DNA of 64,000 bases from the NCBI GenBank assembly GCA_037893245.1, contig JBAIAA010000102.1, forward strand, positions 806,001 through 870,000. The letters are read 5' to 3'. Made by a program: the position numbers and the translations under genes. Every line of letters begins with the position of its first letter. Positions within the stretch are counted from its first letter, which is position 1. A model generated the notes under the pieces. It made no database searches, was not told where the DNA came from, and worked only from the letters and a program-made list of their open reading frames with translations. Below, one piece after another: positions 30,369 through 43,639 of this stretch. Source of the DNA: Crossaster papposus. Its lineage: Eukaryota; Echinodermata; Asteroidea; Velatida; Solasteridae.

Positions 30369-32582
30369 TGTACGTACATGTACGTATAATAATGACGCCT
30401 TGATCAAGGCTAAAGAAAACTATGCATAGAAAGTTCAAGAAATTTAAAAATCGTTTTAATCTCTATTCCACTTCTTGTGAAAGTCCAAGGTCGGCATCGA
30501 AATGGATTTAGAAATTACAAGTCGATTTGCAAGCCGGGGGGGGGGGGGGGGGGGACTACATTTTACGTTTGCACTTTCACAAACATAGCATTCAAATGTA
30601 TTGTAACGTCGAGCGACACATCAGAGCCAACACACCCCGCTTGCGTACATTGACCGAGTCCCATATAGTCCCATATAGTACTCTTCACCCTGGCAAATTA
30701 GGCCGTTGAGCTAATTCCGGAAAGTATTTGAAGACTATAATTTAATTCTTCTAAAGATAAGATTGCGAAATTGCGAGCCTTAAAACTGCGAAAAAAGAAA
30801 AAGAAAAAAAAAAACATCGGCCAGGACGAGGACTCGAACCCAGGCGATGAAACCTCGGAAACGAGGACCCTAACCACTCGGCCATTCGACTACCGGTGAA
30901 CGTTGTTTCAAATCGATGGGACTTATGTTTGAAAACTGGAGTAATAGCTCCAGTATAGAATGAAGTAACATTTTCATTACTCCACCACCCCCCGCTTCTT
31001 TTAAAGTAAATCAAGAACAGGACGTACGTCTGCATTGGTGCTATGGTAAGGGGAAAATGAAGAACAAAAAGTAAAGTGGTGTTGACTAGGCAATTCAGGG
31101 GTACAGACCTATGACTGAACACGTTGACCGACTCCCATATAGGACTCGTCACCCTGGCGAATTAATCCGTTGAGCTAACTCCGGTTGGTATTTGAAGACT
31201 ATTATTTAAATCTTTTAAAGATAAGATTGCGAAATTTCGCGCGTTAAAACTGCAAAAAAAAAAAAAACATCGGCTAGGACGAGGACTCGAACCCAGGCGA
31301 TCGAACCCCGCAAACGAGGAGCCTAACCACTCGGCCATTGGACTACCAGTCGACATTGTTTCAAAACGATGTGACTTATGTTTGAAAACTGGAGTATTAG
31401 CTCCAGTATAGAGTGAAGAAAAAAAAGTTATGTGGTGTTGACCAAGCATTCAGGGGATCGAACCCGTGACTTTACTCACTGAACGACCACCCATATAGGA
31501 CTCTTTTGGGTTCTAGGATTCCCGGCCCACCACACATCCTTCCCTGTCCATGTTCATGTAACCCGTAGGCCACGCTACCGTAAAGGGAGGACTGACGGAG
31601 CGAGGCCCTAGCTCTTGCCGCCTATGCAAGCAAACGAGCTCCGTCCCTATACTAAGGTGCGCACCTGAACTCCGCGGACAGTACCAGCCTGACGAATTAA
31701 GCCGCTGAGCTAACTCCGGTTGGTGATTAAAGACGATCAATTAATTCTTTTATAGATAAGATTGCGAAATCGCGCGCGTTAAAACTGAGGAAAAAATGAC
31801 GTCGGGCAGAACGGGGACTCGAACCCAGGCGATGGAACCCCGCAGACGAGGAGCCTAACCAGTCGGCCATTCGACTACCAGTCAACACTGTTAGAAATCG
31901 ATGTGACTTAATATGTTTGGAAGCTGGAGTAATAGCTCTATCCTACATCTGCTCAAGGGAAGAAGGAGAAACTGTGTTTTCAGGGTTAATGAGCCGCCCA
32001 CGCATTAATTGTCCAAAAATTCGACTTATTTTATGTCGAGAGAGGGCGCGCCACACAAATAGAAGTCACAAGCAAAGCGCGGGCTCAAAGGAAACAACAC
32101 AAAATCAGACAAACGGCGCTGCCTCGCGACACTCGGGAGTAGGGTGGCAATGTATAGATTTGTCATTGGAAATTTAGAAATTTAAATACAATTTTCTTGT
32201 TTGCATTGGGTAAGAATTATTCAAAAAAAATCACCGGTCAACCCACCAAAAATCGAAAAGAATATGACATGCTGGTCGTCATGTTTCTGTAGTCCCTAAA
32301 CACAATGAGAGTTCTAAGTATTTTAATAAGATCGTGAAAGTATCTATAGGCGTTTTAGCGCTTAGGTCTATGGGAATTGATTTGCTCCGTTTCACCTAAA
32401 GGGCTCTGTGTTAATAAACCCCGGTCACAACGTATCGTACGGAATGTTGTCGTGGTAAGGCCTGGTCACAACGAACCCACGACGCATTTGTTCCACGGCA
32501 CGACATAAAATTTGGGTAGATCGTGGGTCATCGGGGGTCGTCACAAGACAGTCCTACGAAATTTCGAGCATCGTGGCATCGA
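30369..32582. repeat. Satellite unit 10 (2,214 bp)
   Basis: Cores at 30824-30890, 31277-31343 and 31809-31875. G tract 19. GCGAAAAAAGAAAAAG beside core A, shared with the unit at 43640; tail variant GTCCCTAAACAC, shared with the unit at 34794. Confidence 0.97.
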
Positions 32583-34793
32583 TGTACGTACATGTACGTA
32601 TAATAATGACGCCTTGATCAAGGCTAAAAAAAACTATGCATAGAAAGTTCAAGAAATTTAAAAATCGTTTTAATCTCTATTCCACTTCTTGTGAAAGTCC
32701 AAGGTCGGCATCGAAATGGATTTAGAAATTACAAGTCGATTTGCAAGCCGGGGGGGGGGGGGGGGACTACATTTTACGTTTGCACTTTCACAAACATAGC
32801 ATTCAAATGTATTGTAACGTCGAGCGACACATCAGAGCCAACACACCCCGCTTGCGTACATTGACCGAGTCCCATATAGTCCCATATAGTACTCTTCACC
32901 CTGGCAAATTAGGCCGTTGAGCTAATTCCGGAAAGTATTTGAAGACTATAATTTAATTCTTCTAAAGATAAGATTGCGAAATTGCGAGCCTTAAAACTGC
33001 GAAAAAAAATAAAGAAAAAAAAAAACATCGGCCAGGACGAGGACTCGAACCCAGGCGATGAAACCTCGGAAACGAGGACCCTAACCACTCGGCCATTCGA
33101 CTACCGGTGAACGTTGTTTCAAATCGATGGGACTTATGTTTGAAAACTGGAGTAATAGCTCCAGTATAGAATGAAGTAACATTTTCATTACTCCACCACC
33201 CCCCGCTTCTTTTAAAGTAAATCAAGAACAGGACGTACGTCTGCATTGGTGCTATAGTAAGGGGAAAATGAAGAACAAAAAGTAAAGTGGTGTTGACTAG
33301 GCAATTCAGGGGTACAGACCTATGACTGAACACGTTGACCGACTCCCATATAGGACTCGTCACCCTGGCGAATTAATCCGTTGAGCTAACTCCGGTTGGT
33401 ATTTGAAGACTATTATTTAAATCTTTTAAAGATAAGATTGCGAAATTTCGCGCGTTAAAACTGCAAAAAAAAAAAAAACATCGGCTAGGACGAGGACTCG
33501 AACCCAGGCGATCGAACCCCGCAAACGAGGAGCCTAACCACTCGGCCATTGGACTACCAGTCGACATTGTTTCAAAACGATGTGACTTATGTTTGAAAAC
33601 TGGAGTATTAGCTCCAGTATAGAGTGAAGAAAAAAAAGTTATGTGGTGTTGACCAAGCATTCAGGGGATCGAACCCGTGACTTTACTCACTGAACGACCA
33701 CCCATATAGGACTCTTTTGGGTTCTAGGATTCCCGGCCCACCACACATCCTTCCCTGTCCATGTTCATGTAACCCGTAGGCCACGCTACCGTAAAGGGAG
33801 GACTGACGGAGCGAGGCCCTAGCTCTTGCCGCCTATGCAAGCAAACGAGCTCCGTCCCTATACTAAGGTGCGCACCTGAACTCCGCGGACAGTACCAGCC
33901 TGACGAATTAAGCCGCTGAGCTAACTCCGGTTGGTGATTAAAGACGATCAATTAATTCTTTTATAGATAAGATTGCGAAATCGCGCGCGTTAAAACTGAG
34001 GAAAAAATGACGTCGGGCAGAACGGGGACTCGAACCCAGGCGATGGAACCCCGCAGACGAGGAGCCTAACCAGTCGGCCATTCGACTACCAGTCAACACT
34101 GTTAGAAATCGATGTGACTTAATATGTTTGGAAGCTGGAGTAATAGCTCTATCCTACATCTGCTCAAGGGAAGAAGGAGAAACTGTGTTTTCAGGGTTAA
34201 TGAGCCGCCCACGCATTAATTGTCCAAAAATTCGACTTATTTTATGTCGAGAGAGGGCGCGCCACACAAATAGAAGTCACAAGCAAAGCGCGGGCTCAAA
34301 GGAAACAACACAAAATCAGACAAACGGCGCTGCCTCGCGACACTCGGGAGTAGGGTGGCAATGTATAGATTTGTCATTGGAAATTTAGAAATTTAAATAC
34401 AATTTTCTTGTTTGCATTGGGTAAGAATTATTCAAAAAAAATCACCGGTCAACCCACCAAAAATCGAAAAGAATATGACATGCTGGTCGTCATGTTTCTG
34501 TAGTCCCTGAACACAATGAGAGTTCTAAGTATTTTAATAAGATCGTGAAAGTATCTATAGGCGTTTTAGCGCTTAGGTCTATGGGAATTGATTTGCTCCG
34601 TTTCACCTAAAGGGCTCTGTGTTAATAAACCCCGGTCACAACGTATCGTACGGAATGTTGTCGTGGTAAGGCCTGGTCACAACGAACCCACGACGCATTT
34701 GTTCCACGGCACGACATAAAATTTGGGTAGATCGTGGGTCATCGGGGGTCGTCACAAGACAGTCCTACGAAATTTCGAGCATCGTGGCATCGA
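32583..34793. repeat. Satellite unit 11 (2,211 bp)
   Basis: Cores at 33035-33101, 33488-33554 and 34020-34086. G tract 16. GGCTAAAAAAAAC and GCTATAGTAAGG are shared only with the unit at 37006, 4,423 bp further on. Confidence 0.97.
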
Positions 34794-37005
34794 TGTACGT
34801 ACATGTACGTATAATAATGACGCCTTGATCAAGGCTAAAGAAAACTATGCATAGAAAGTTCAAGAAATTTAAAAATCGTTTTAATCTCTATTCCACTTCT
34901 TGTGAAAGTCCAAGGTCGGCATCGAAATGGATTTAGAAATTACAAGTCGATTTGCAAGCCGGGGGGGGGGGGGGGGACTACATTGTACGTTTGCACTTTC
35001 ACAAACATAGCATTCAAATGTATTGTAACGTCGAGCGACACATCAGAGCCAACACACCCCGCTTGCGTACATTGACCGAGTCCCATATAGTCCCATAATA
35101 TAGTACTCTTCACCCTGGCAAATTAGGCCGTTGAGCTAACTCCGGAAAGTATTTGAAGACTATAATTTAATTCTTCTAAAGATAAGATTGCGAAATTGCG
35201 AGCCTTAAAACTGCGAAAAAAAAAAAAAAAAAAAAAACATCGGCCAGGACGAGGACTCGAACCCAGGCGATGAAACCTCGGAAACGAGGACCCTAACCAC
35301 TCGGCCATTCGACTACCGGTGAACGTTGTTTCAAATCGATGGGACTTATGTTTGAAAACTGGAGTAATAGCTCCAGTATAGAATGAAGTAACATTTTCAT
35401 TACTCCACCACCCCCCGCTTCTTTTAAAGTAAATCAAGAACAGGACGTACGTCTGCATTGGTGCTATGGTAAGGGGAAAATGAAGAACAAAAAGTAAAGT
35501 GGTGTTGACTAGGCAATTCAGGGGTACAGACCTATGACTGAACACGTTGACCGACTCCCATATAGGACTCGTCACCCTGGCGAATTAATCCGTTGAGCTA
35601 ACTCCGGTTGGTATTTGAAGACTATTATTTAAATCTTTTAAAGATAAGATTGCGAAATTTCGCGCGTTAAAACTGCAAAAAAAAAAAAAACATCGGCTAG
35701 GACGAGGACTCGAACCCAGGCGATCGAACCCCGCAAACGAGGAGCCTAACCACTCGGCCATTGGACTACCAGTCGACATTGTTTCAAAACGATGTGACTT
35801 ATGTTTGAAAACTGGAGTATTAGCTCCAGTATAGAGTGAAGAAAAAAAAGTTATGTGGTGTTGACTAAGCATTCAGGGGATCGAACCCGTGACTTTACTC
35901 ACTGAACGACCACCCATATAGGACTCTTTTGGGTTCTAGGATTCCCGGCCCACCACACATCCTTCCCTGTCCATGTTCATGTAACCCGTAGGCCACGCTA
36001 CCGTAAAGGGAGGACTGACGGAGCGAGGCCCTAGCTCTTGCCGCCTATGCAAGCAAACGAGCTCCGTCCCTATACTAAGGTGCGCACCTGAACTCCGCGG
36101 ACAGTACCAGCCTGACGAATTAAGCCGCTGAGCTAACTCCGGTTGGTGATTAAAGACGATCAATTAATTCTTTTATAGATAAGATTGCGAAATCGCGCGC
36201 GTTAAAACTGAGGAAAAAATGACGTCGGGCAGAACGGGGACTCGAACCCAGGCGATGGAACCCCGCAGACGAGGAGCCTAACCAGTCGGCCATTCGACTA
36301 CCAGTCAACACTGTTAGAAATCGATGTGACTTAATATGTTTGGAAGCTGGAGTAATAGCTCTATCCTACATCTGCTCAAGGGAAGAAGGAGAAACTGTGT
36401 TTTCAGGGTTAATGAGCCGCCCACGCATTAATTGTCCAAAAATTCGACTTATTTTATGTCGAGAGAGGGCGCGCCACACAAATAGAAGTCACAAGCAAAG
36501 CGCGGGCTCAAAGGAAACAACACAAAATCAGACAAACGGCGCTGCCTCGCGACACTCGGGAGTAGGGTGGCAATGTATAGATTTGTCATTGGAAATTTAG
36601 AAATTTAAATACAATTTTCTTGTTTGCATTGGGTAAGAATTATTCAAAAAAAATCACCGGTCAACCCACCAAAAATCGAAAAGAATATGACATGCTGGTC
36701 GTCATGTTTCTGTAGTCCCTAAACACAATGAGAGTTCTAAGTATTTTAATAAGATCGTGAAAGTATCTATAGGCGTTTTAGCGCTTAGGTCTATGGGAAT
36801 TGATTTGCTCCGTTTCACCTAAAGGGCTCTGTGTTAATAAACCCCGGTCACAACGTATCGTACGGAATGTTGTCGTGGTAAGGCCTGGTCACAACGAACC
36901 CACGACGCATTTGTTCCACGGCACGACATAAAATTTGGGTAGATCGTGGGTCATCGGGGGTCGTCACAAGACAGTCCTACGAAATTTCGAGCATCGTGGC
37001 ATCGA
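34794..37005. repeat. Satellite unit 12 (2,212 bp)
   Basis: Cores at 35247-35313, 35700-35766 and 36232-36298. G tract 16. CATTGTACG and CCCATAATATAG; twin of the unit at 39217, 4,423 bp further on. Confidence 0.97.
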
Positions 37006-39216
37006 TGTACGTACATGTACGTATAATAATGACGCCTTGATCAAGGCTAAAAAAAACTATGCATAGAAAGTTCAAGAAATTTAAAAATCGTTTTAATCTC
37101 TATTCCACTTCTTGTGAAAGTCCAAGGTCGGCATCGAAATGGATTTAGAAATTACAAGTCGATTTGCAAGCCGGGGGGGGGGGGGGGGACTACATTTTAC
37201 GTTTGCACTTTCACAAACATAGCATTCAAATGTATTGTAACGTCGAGCGACACATCAGAGCCAACACACCCCGCTTGCGTACATTGACCGAGTCCCATAT
37301 AGTCCCATATAGTACTCTTCACCCTGGCAAATTAGGCCGTTGAGCTAATTCCGGAAAGTATTTGAAGACTATAATTTAATTCTTCTAAAGATAAGATTGC
37401 GAAATTGCGAGCCTTAAAACTGCGAAAAAAAATAAAGAAAAAAAAAAACATCGGCCAGGACGAGGACTCGAACCCAGGCGATGAAACCTCGGAAACGAGG
37501 ACCCTAACCACTCGGCCATTCGACTACCGGTGAACGTTGTTTCAAATCGATGGGACTTATGTTTGAAAACTGGAGTAATAGCTCCAGTATAGAATGAAGT
37601 AACATTTTCATTACTCCACCACCCCCCGCTTCTTTTAAAGTAAATCAAGAACAGGACGTACGTCTGCATTGGTGCTATAGTAAGGGGAAAATGAAGAACA
37701 AAAAGTAAAGTGGTGTTGACTAGGCAATTCAGGGGTACAGACCTATGACTGAACACGTTGACCGACTCCCATATAGGACTCGTCACCCTGGCGAATTAAT
37801 CCGTTGAGCTAACTCCGGTTGGTATTTGAAGACTATTATTTAAATCTTTTAAAGATAAGATTGCGAAATTTCGCGCGTTAAAACTGCAAAAAAAAAAAAA
37901 ACATCGGCTAGGACGAGGACTCGAACCCAGGCGATCGAACCCCGCAAACGAGGAGCCTAACCACTCGGCCATTGGACTACCAGTCGACATTGTTTCAAAA
38001 CGATGTGACTTATGTTTGAAAACTGGAGTATTAGCTCCAGTATAGAGTGAAGAAAAAAAAGTTATGTGGTGTTGACCAAGCATTCAGGGGATCGAACCCG
38101 TGACTTTACTCACTGAACGACCACCCATATAGGACTCTTTTGGGTTCTAGGATTCCCGGCCCACCACACATCCTTCCCTGTCCATGTTCATGTAACCCGT
38201 AGGCCACGCTACCGTAAAGGGAGGACTGACGGAGCGAGGCCCTAGCTCTTGCCGCCTATGCAAGCAAACGAGCTCCGTCCCTATACTAAGGTGCGCACCT
38301 GAACTCCGCGGACAGTACCAGCCTGACGAATTAAGCCGCTGAGCTAACTCCGGTTGGTGATTAAAGACGATCAATTAATTCTTTTATAGATAAGATTGCG
38401 AAATCGCGCGCGTTAAAACTGAGGAAAAAATGACGTCGGGCAGAACGGGGACTCGAACCCAGGCGATGGAACCCCGCAGACGAGGAGCCTAACCAGTCGG
38501 CCATTCGACTACCAGTCAACACTGTTAGAAATCGATGTGACTTAATATGTTTGGAAGCTGGAGTAATAGCTCTATCCTACATCTGCTCAAGGGAAGAAGG
38601 AGAAACTGTGTTTTCAGGGTTAATGAGCCGCCCACGCATTAATTGTCCAAAAATTCGACTTATTTTATGTCGAGAGAGGGCGCGCCACACAAATAGAAGT
38701 CACAAGCAAAGCGCGGGCTCAAAGGAAACAACACAAAATCAGACAAACGGCGCTGCCTCGCGACACTCGGGAGTAGGGTGGCAATGTATAGATTTGTCAT
38801 TGGAAATTTAGAAATTTAAATACAATTTTCTTGTTTGCATTGGGTAAGAATTATTCAAAAAAAATCACCGGTCAACCCACCAAAAATCGAAAAGAATATG
38901 ACATGCTGGTCGTCATGTTTCTGTAGTCCCTGAACACAATGAGAGTTCTAAGTATTTTAATAAGATCGTGAAAGTATCTATAGGCGTTTTAGCGCTTAGG
39001 TCTATGGGAATTGATTTGCTCCGTTTCACCTAAAGGGCTCTGTGTTAATAAACCCCGGTCACAACGTATCGTACGGAATGTTGTCGTGGTAAGGCCTGGT
39101 CACAACGAACCCACGACGCATTTGTTCCACGGCACGACATAAAATTTGGGTAGATCGTGGGTCATCGGGGGTCGTCACAAGACAGTCCTACGAAATTTCG
39201 AGCATCGTGGCATCGA
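37006..39216. repeat. Satellite unit 13 (2,211 bp)
   Basis: Cores at 37458-37524, 37911-37977 and 38443-38509. G tract 16. Same private variants as the unit at 32583: first half of the duplicated dimer. Confidence 0.97.
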
Positions 39217-41430
39217 TGTACGTACATGTACGTATAATAATGACGCCTTGATCAAGGCTAAAGAAAACTATGCATAGAAAGTTCAAGAAATTTAAAAATC
39301 GTTTTAATCTCTATTCCACTTCTTGTGAAAGTCCAAGGTCGGCATCGAAATGGATTTAGAAATTACAAGTCGATTTGCAAGCCGGGGGGGGGGGGGGGGG
39401 GACTACATTGTACGTTTGCACTTTCACAAACATAGCATTCAAATGTATTGTAACGTCGAGCGACACATCAGAGCCAACACACCCCGCTTGCGTACATTGA
39501 CCGAGTCCCATATAGTCCCATAATATAGTACTCTTCACCCTGGCAAATTAGGCCGTTGAGCTAACTCCGGAAAGTATTTGAAGACTATAATTTAATTCTT
39601 CTAAAGATAAGATTGCGAAATTGCGAGCCTTAAAACTGCGAAAAAAAAAAAAAAAAAAAAAACATCGGCCAGGACGAGGACTCGAACCCAGGCGATGAAA
39701 CCTCGGAAACGAGGACCCTAACCACTCGGCCATTCGACTACCGGTGAACGTTGTTTCAAATCGATGGGACTTATGTTTGAAAACTGGAGTAATAGCTCCA
39801 GTATAGAATGAAGTAACATTTTCATTACTCCACCACCCCCCGCTTCTTTTAAAGTAAATCAAGAACAGGACGTACGTCTGCATTGGTGCTATGGTAAGGG
39901 GAAAATGAAGAACAAAAAGTAAAGTGGTGTTGACTAGGCAATTCAGGGGTACAGACCTATGACTGAACACGTTGACCGACTCCCATATAGGACTCGTCAC
40001 CCTGGCGAATTAATCCGTTGAGCTAACTCCGGTTGGTATTTGAAGACTATTATTTAAATCTTTTAAAGATAAGATTGCGAAATTTCGCGCGTTAAAACTG
40101 CAAAAAAAAAAAAAACATCGGCTAGGACGAGGACTCGAACCCAGGCGATCGAACCCCGCAAACGAGGAGCCTAACCACTCGGCCATTGGACTACCAGTCG
40201 ACATTGTTTCAAAACGATGTGACTTATGTTTGAAAACTGGAGTATTAGCTCCAGTATAGAGTGAAGAAAAAAAAGTTATGTGGTGTTGACTAAGCATTCA
40301 GGGGATCGAACCCGTGACTTTACTCACTGAACGACCACCCATATAGGACTCTTTTGGGTTCTAGGATTCCCGGCCCACCACACATCCTTCCCTGTCCATG
40401 TTCATGTAACCCGTAGGCCACGCTACCGTAAAGGGAGGACTGACGGAGCGAGGCCCTAGCTCTTGCCGCCTATGCAAGCAAACGAGCTCCGTCCCTATAC
40501 TAAGGTGCGCACCTGAACTCCGCGGACAGTACCAGCCTGACGAATTAAGCCGCTGAGCTAACTCCGGTTGGTGATTAAAGACGATCAATTAATTCTTTTA
40601 TAGATAAGATTGCGAAATCGCGCGCGTTAAAACTGAGGAAAAAATGACGTCGGGCAGAACGGGGACTCGAACCCAGGCGATGGAACCCCGCAGACGAGGA
40701 GCCTAACCAGTCGGCCATTCGACTACCAGTCAACACTGTTAGAAATCGATGTGACTTAATATGTTTGGAAGCTGGAGTAATAGCTCTATCCTACATCTGC
40801 TCAAGGGAAGAAGGAGAAACTGTGTTTTCAGGGTTAATGAGCCGCCCACGCATTAATTGTCCAAAAATTCGACTTATTTTATGTCGAGAGAGGGCGCGCC
40901 ACACAAATAGAAGTCACAAGCAAAGCGCGGGCTCAAAGGAAACAACACAAAATCAGACAAACGGCGCTGCCTCGCGACACTCGGGAGTAGGGTGGCAATG
41001 TATAGATTTGTCATTGGAAATTTAGAAATTTAAATACAATTTTCTTGTTTGCATTGGGTAAGAATTATTCAAAAAAAATCACCGGTCAACCCACCAAAAA
41101 TCGAAAAGAATATGACATGCTGGTCGTCATGTTTCTGTAGTCCCTGAACACAATGAGAGTTCTAAGTATTTTAATAAGATCGTGAAAGTATCTATAGGCG
41201 TTTTAGCGCTTAGGTCTATGGGAATTGATTTGCTCCGTTTCACCTAAAGGGCTCTGTGTTAATAAACCCCGGTCACAACGTATCGTACGGAATGTTGTCG
41301 TGGTAAGGCCTGGTCACAACGAACCCACGACGCATTTGTTCCACGGCACGACATAAAATTTGGGTAGATCGTGGGTCATCGGGGGTCGTCACAAGACAGT
41401 CCTACGAAATTTCGAGCATCGTGGCATCGA
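39217..41430. repeat. Satellite unit 14 (2,214 bp)
   Basis: Cores at 39672-39738, 40125-40191 and 40657-40723. G tract 18. Same variants as the unit at 34794: second half of the duplicated dimer. Confidence 0.97.
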
Positions 41431-43639
41431 TGTACGTACATGTACGTATAATAATGACGCCTTGATCAAGGCTAAAGAAAACTATGCATAGAAAGTTCAA
41501 GAAATTTAAAAATCGTTTTAATCTCTATTCCACTTCTTGTGAAAGTCCAAGGTCGGCATCGAAATGGATTTAGAAATTACAAGTCGATTTGCAAGCCGGG
41601 GGGGGGGGGGGGACTACATTTTACGTTTGCACTTTCACAAACATAGCATTCAAATGTATTGTAACGTCGAGCGACACATCAGAGCCAACACACCCCGCTT
41701 GCGTACATTGACCGAGTCCCATATAGTCCCATATAGTACTCTTCACCCTGGCAAATTAGGCCGTTGAGCTAATTCCGGAAAGTATTTGAAGACTATAATT
41801 TAATTCTTCTAAAGATAAGATTGCGAAATTGCGAGCCTTAAAACTGCGAAAAAAAATAAAAAAAAAAAAAACATCGGCCAGGACGAGGACTCGAACCCAG
41901 GCGATGAAACCTCGGAAACGAGGACCCTAACCACTCGGCCATTCGACTACCGGTGAACGTTGTTTCAAATCGATGGGACTTATGTTTGAAAACTGGAGTA
42001 ATAGCTCCAGTATAGAATGAAGTAACATTTTCATTACTCCACCACCCCCCGCTTCTTTTAAAGTAAATCAAGAACAGGACGTACGTCTGCATTGGTGCTA
42101 TGGTAAGGGGAAAATGAAGAACAAAAAGTAAAGTGGTGTTGACTAGGCAATTCAGGGGTACAGACCTATGACTGAACACGTTGACCGTCTCCCATATAGG
42201 ACTCGTCACCCTGGCGAATTAATCCGTTGAGCTAACTCCGGTTGGTATTTGAAGACTATTATTTAAATCTTTTAAAGATAAGATTGCGAAACTTCGCGCG
42301 TTAAAACTGCAACAACAAAAAATACATCGGTTAGGACGAGGACTCGAACCCAGGCGATCGAACCCCGCAAACGAGGAGCCTAACCACTCGGCCATTGGAC
42401 TACCAGTCGACATTGTTTCAAAACGATGTGACTTATGTTTGAAAACTGGAGTATTAGCTCCAGTATAGAGTGAAGAAAAAAAAGTTATGTGGTGTTGACC
42501 AAGCATTCAGGGGATCGAACCCGTGACTTTACTCACTGAACGACCACCCATATAGGACTCTTTTGGGTTCTAGGATTCCCGGCCCAACACACATCCTTCC
42601 CTGTCCATGTTCATGTAACCCGTAGGCCACGCTACCGTAAAGGGAGGACTGACGGAGCGAGGCCCTAGCTCTTGCCGCCTATGCAAGCAAACGAGCTCCG
42701 TCCCTATACTAAGGTGCGCACCTGAACTCCGCGGACAGTACCAGCCTGACGAATTAAGCCGCTGAGCTAACTCCGGTTGGTGATTGAAGACGATCAATTA
42801 ATTCTTTTATAGATAAGATTGCGAAATCGCGCGCGTTAAAACTGAGGAAAAAATGACGTCGGGCAGAACGGGGACTCGAACCCAGGCGATGGAACCCCGC
42901 AGACGAGGAGCCTAACCAGTCGGCCATTCGACTACCAGTCAACACTGTTAGAAATCGATGTGACTTAATATGTTTGGAAGCTGGAGTAATAGCTCTATCC
43001 TACATCTGCTCAAAGGAAGAAGGAGAAACTGTGTTTTCAGGGTTAATGAGCCGCCCACGCATTAATTGTCCAAAAATTCGACTTATTTTATGTCGAGAGA
43101 GGGCGCGCCACACAAATAGAAGTCACAAGCAAAGCGCGGGCTCAAAGGAAACAACACAAAATCAGACAAACGGCGCTGCCTCGCGACACTCGGGAGTAGG
43201 GTGGCAATGTATAGATTTGTCATTGGAAATTTAGAAATTTAAATACAATTTTCTTGTTTGCATTGGGTAAGAATTATTCAAAAAAAATCACCGGTCAACC
43301 CACCAAAAATCGAAAAGAATATGACATGCTGGTCGTCATGTTTCTGTAGTCCCTGAACACAATGAGAGTTCTAAGTATTTTAATAAGATCGTGAAAGTAT
43401 CTATAGGCGTTTTAGCGCTTAGGTCTAAGGGAATTGATTTGCTCCGTTTCACCCAAAGGGCTCTGTGTTAATAAACCCCGGTCAAAACGTATCGTACGGA
43501 ATGTTGTCGTGGTAAGGCCTGGTCACAACGAACCCACGACGCATTTGTTCCACGGCACGACATAAAATTTGGGTAGATCGTGGGTCATCGGGGGTCGTCA
43601 CAAGACAGTCCTACGAAATTTCGAGCATCGTGGCATCGA
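41431..43639. repeat. Satellite unit 15 (2,209 bp)
   Basis: Cores at 41881-41947, 42334-42400 and 42866-42932. G tract 15. TTGACCGTCTCC and GCGAAACTTCGC, shared with the unit at 45854. Private changes in this unit are CGGCCCAACACAC, GGTCTAAGGG and GGTCAAAACG. Confidence 0.97.
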
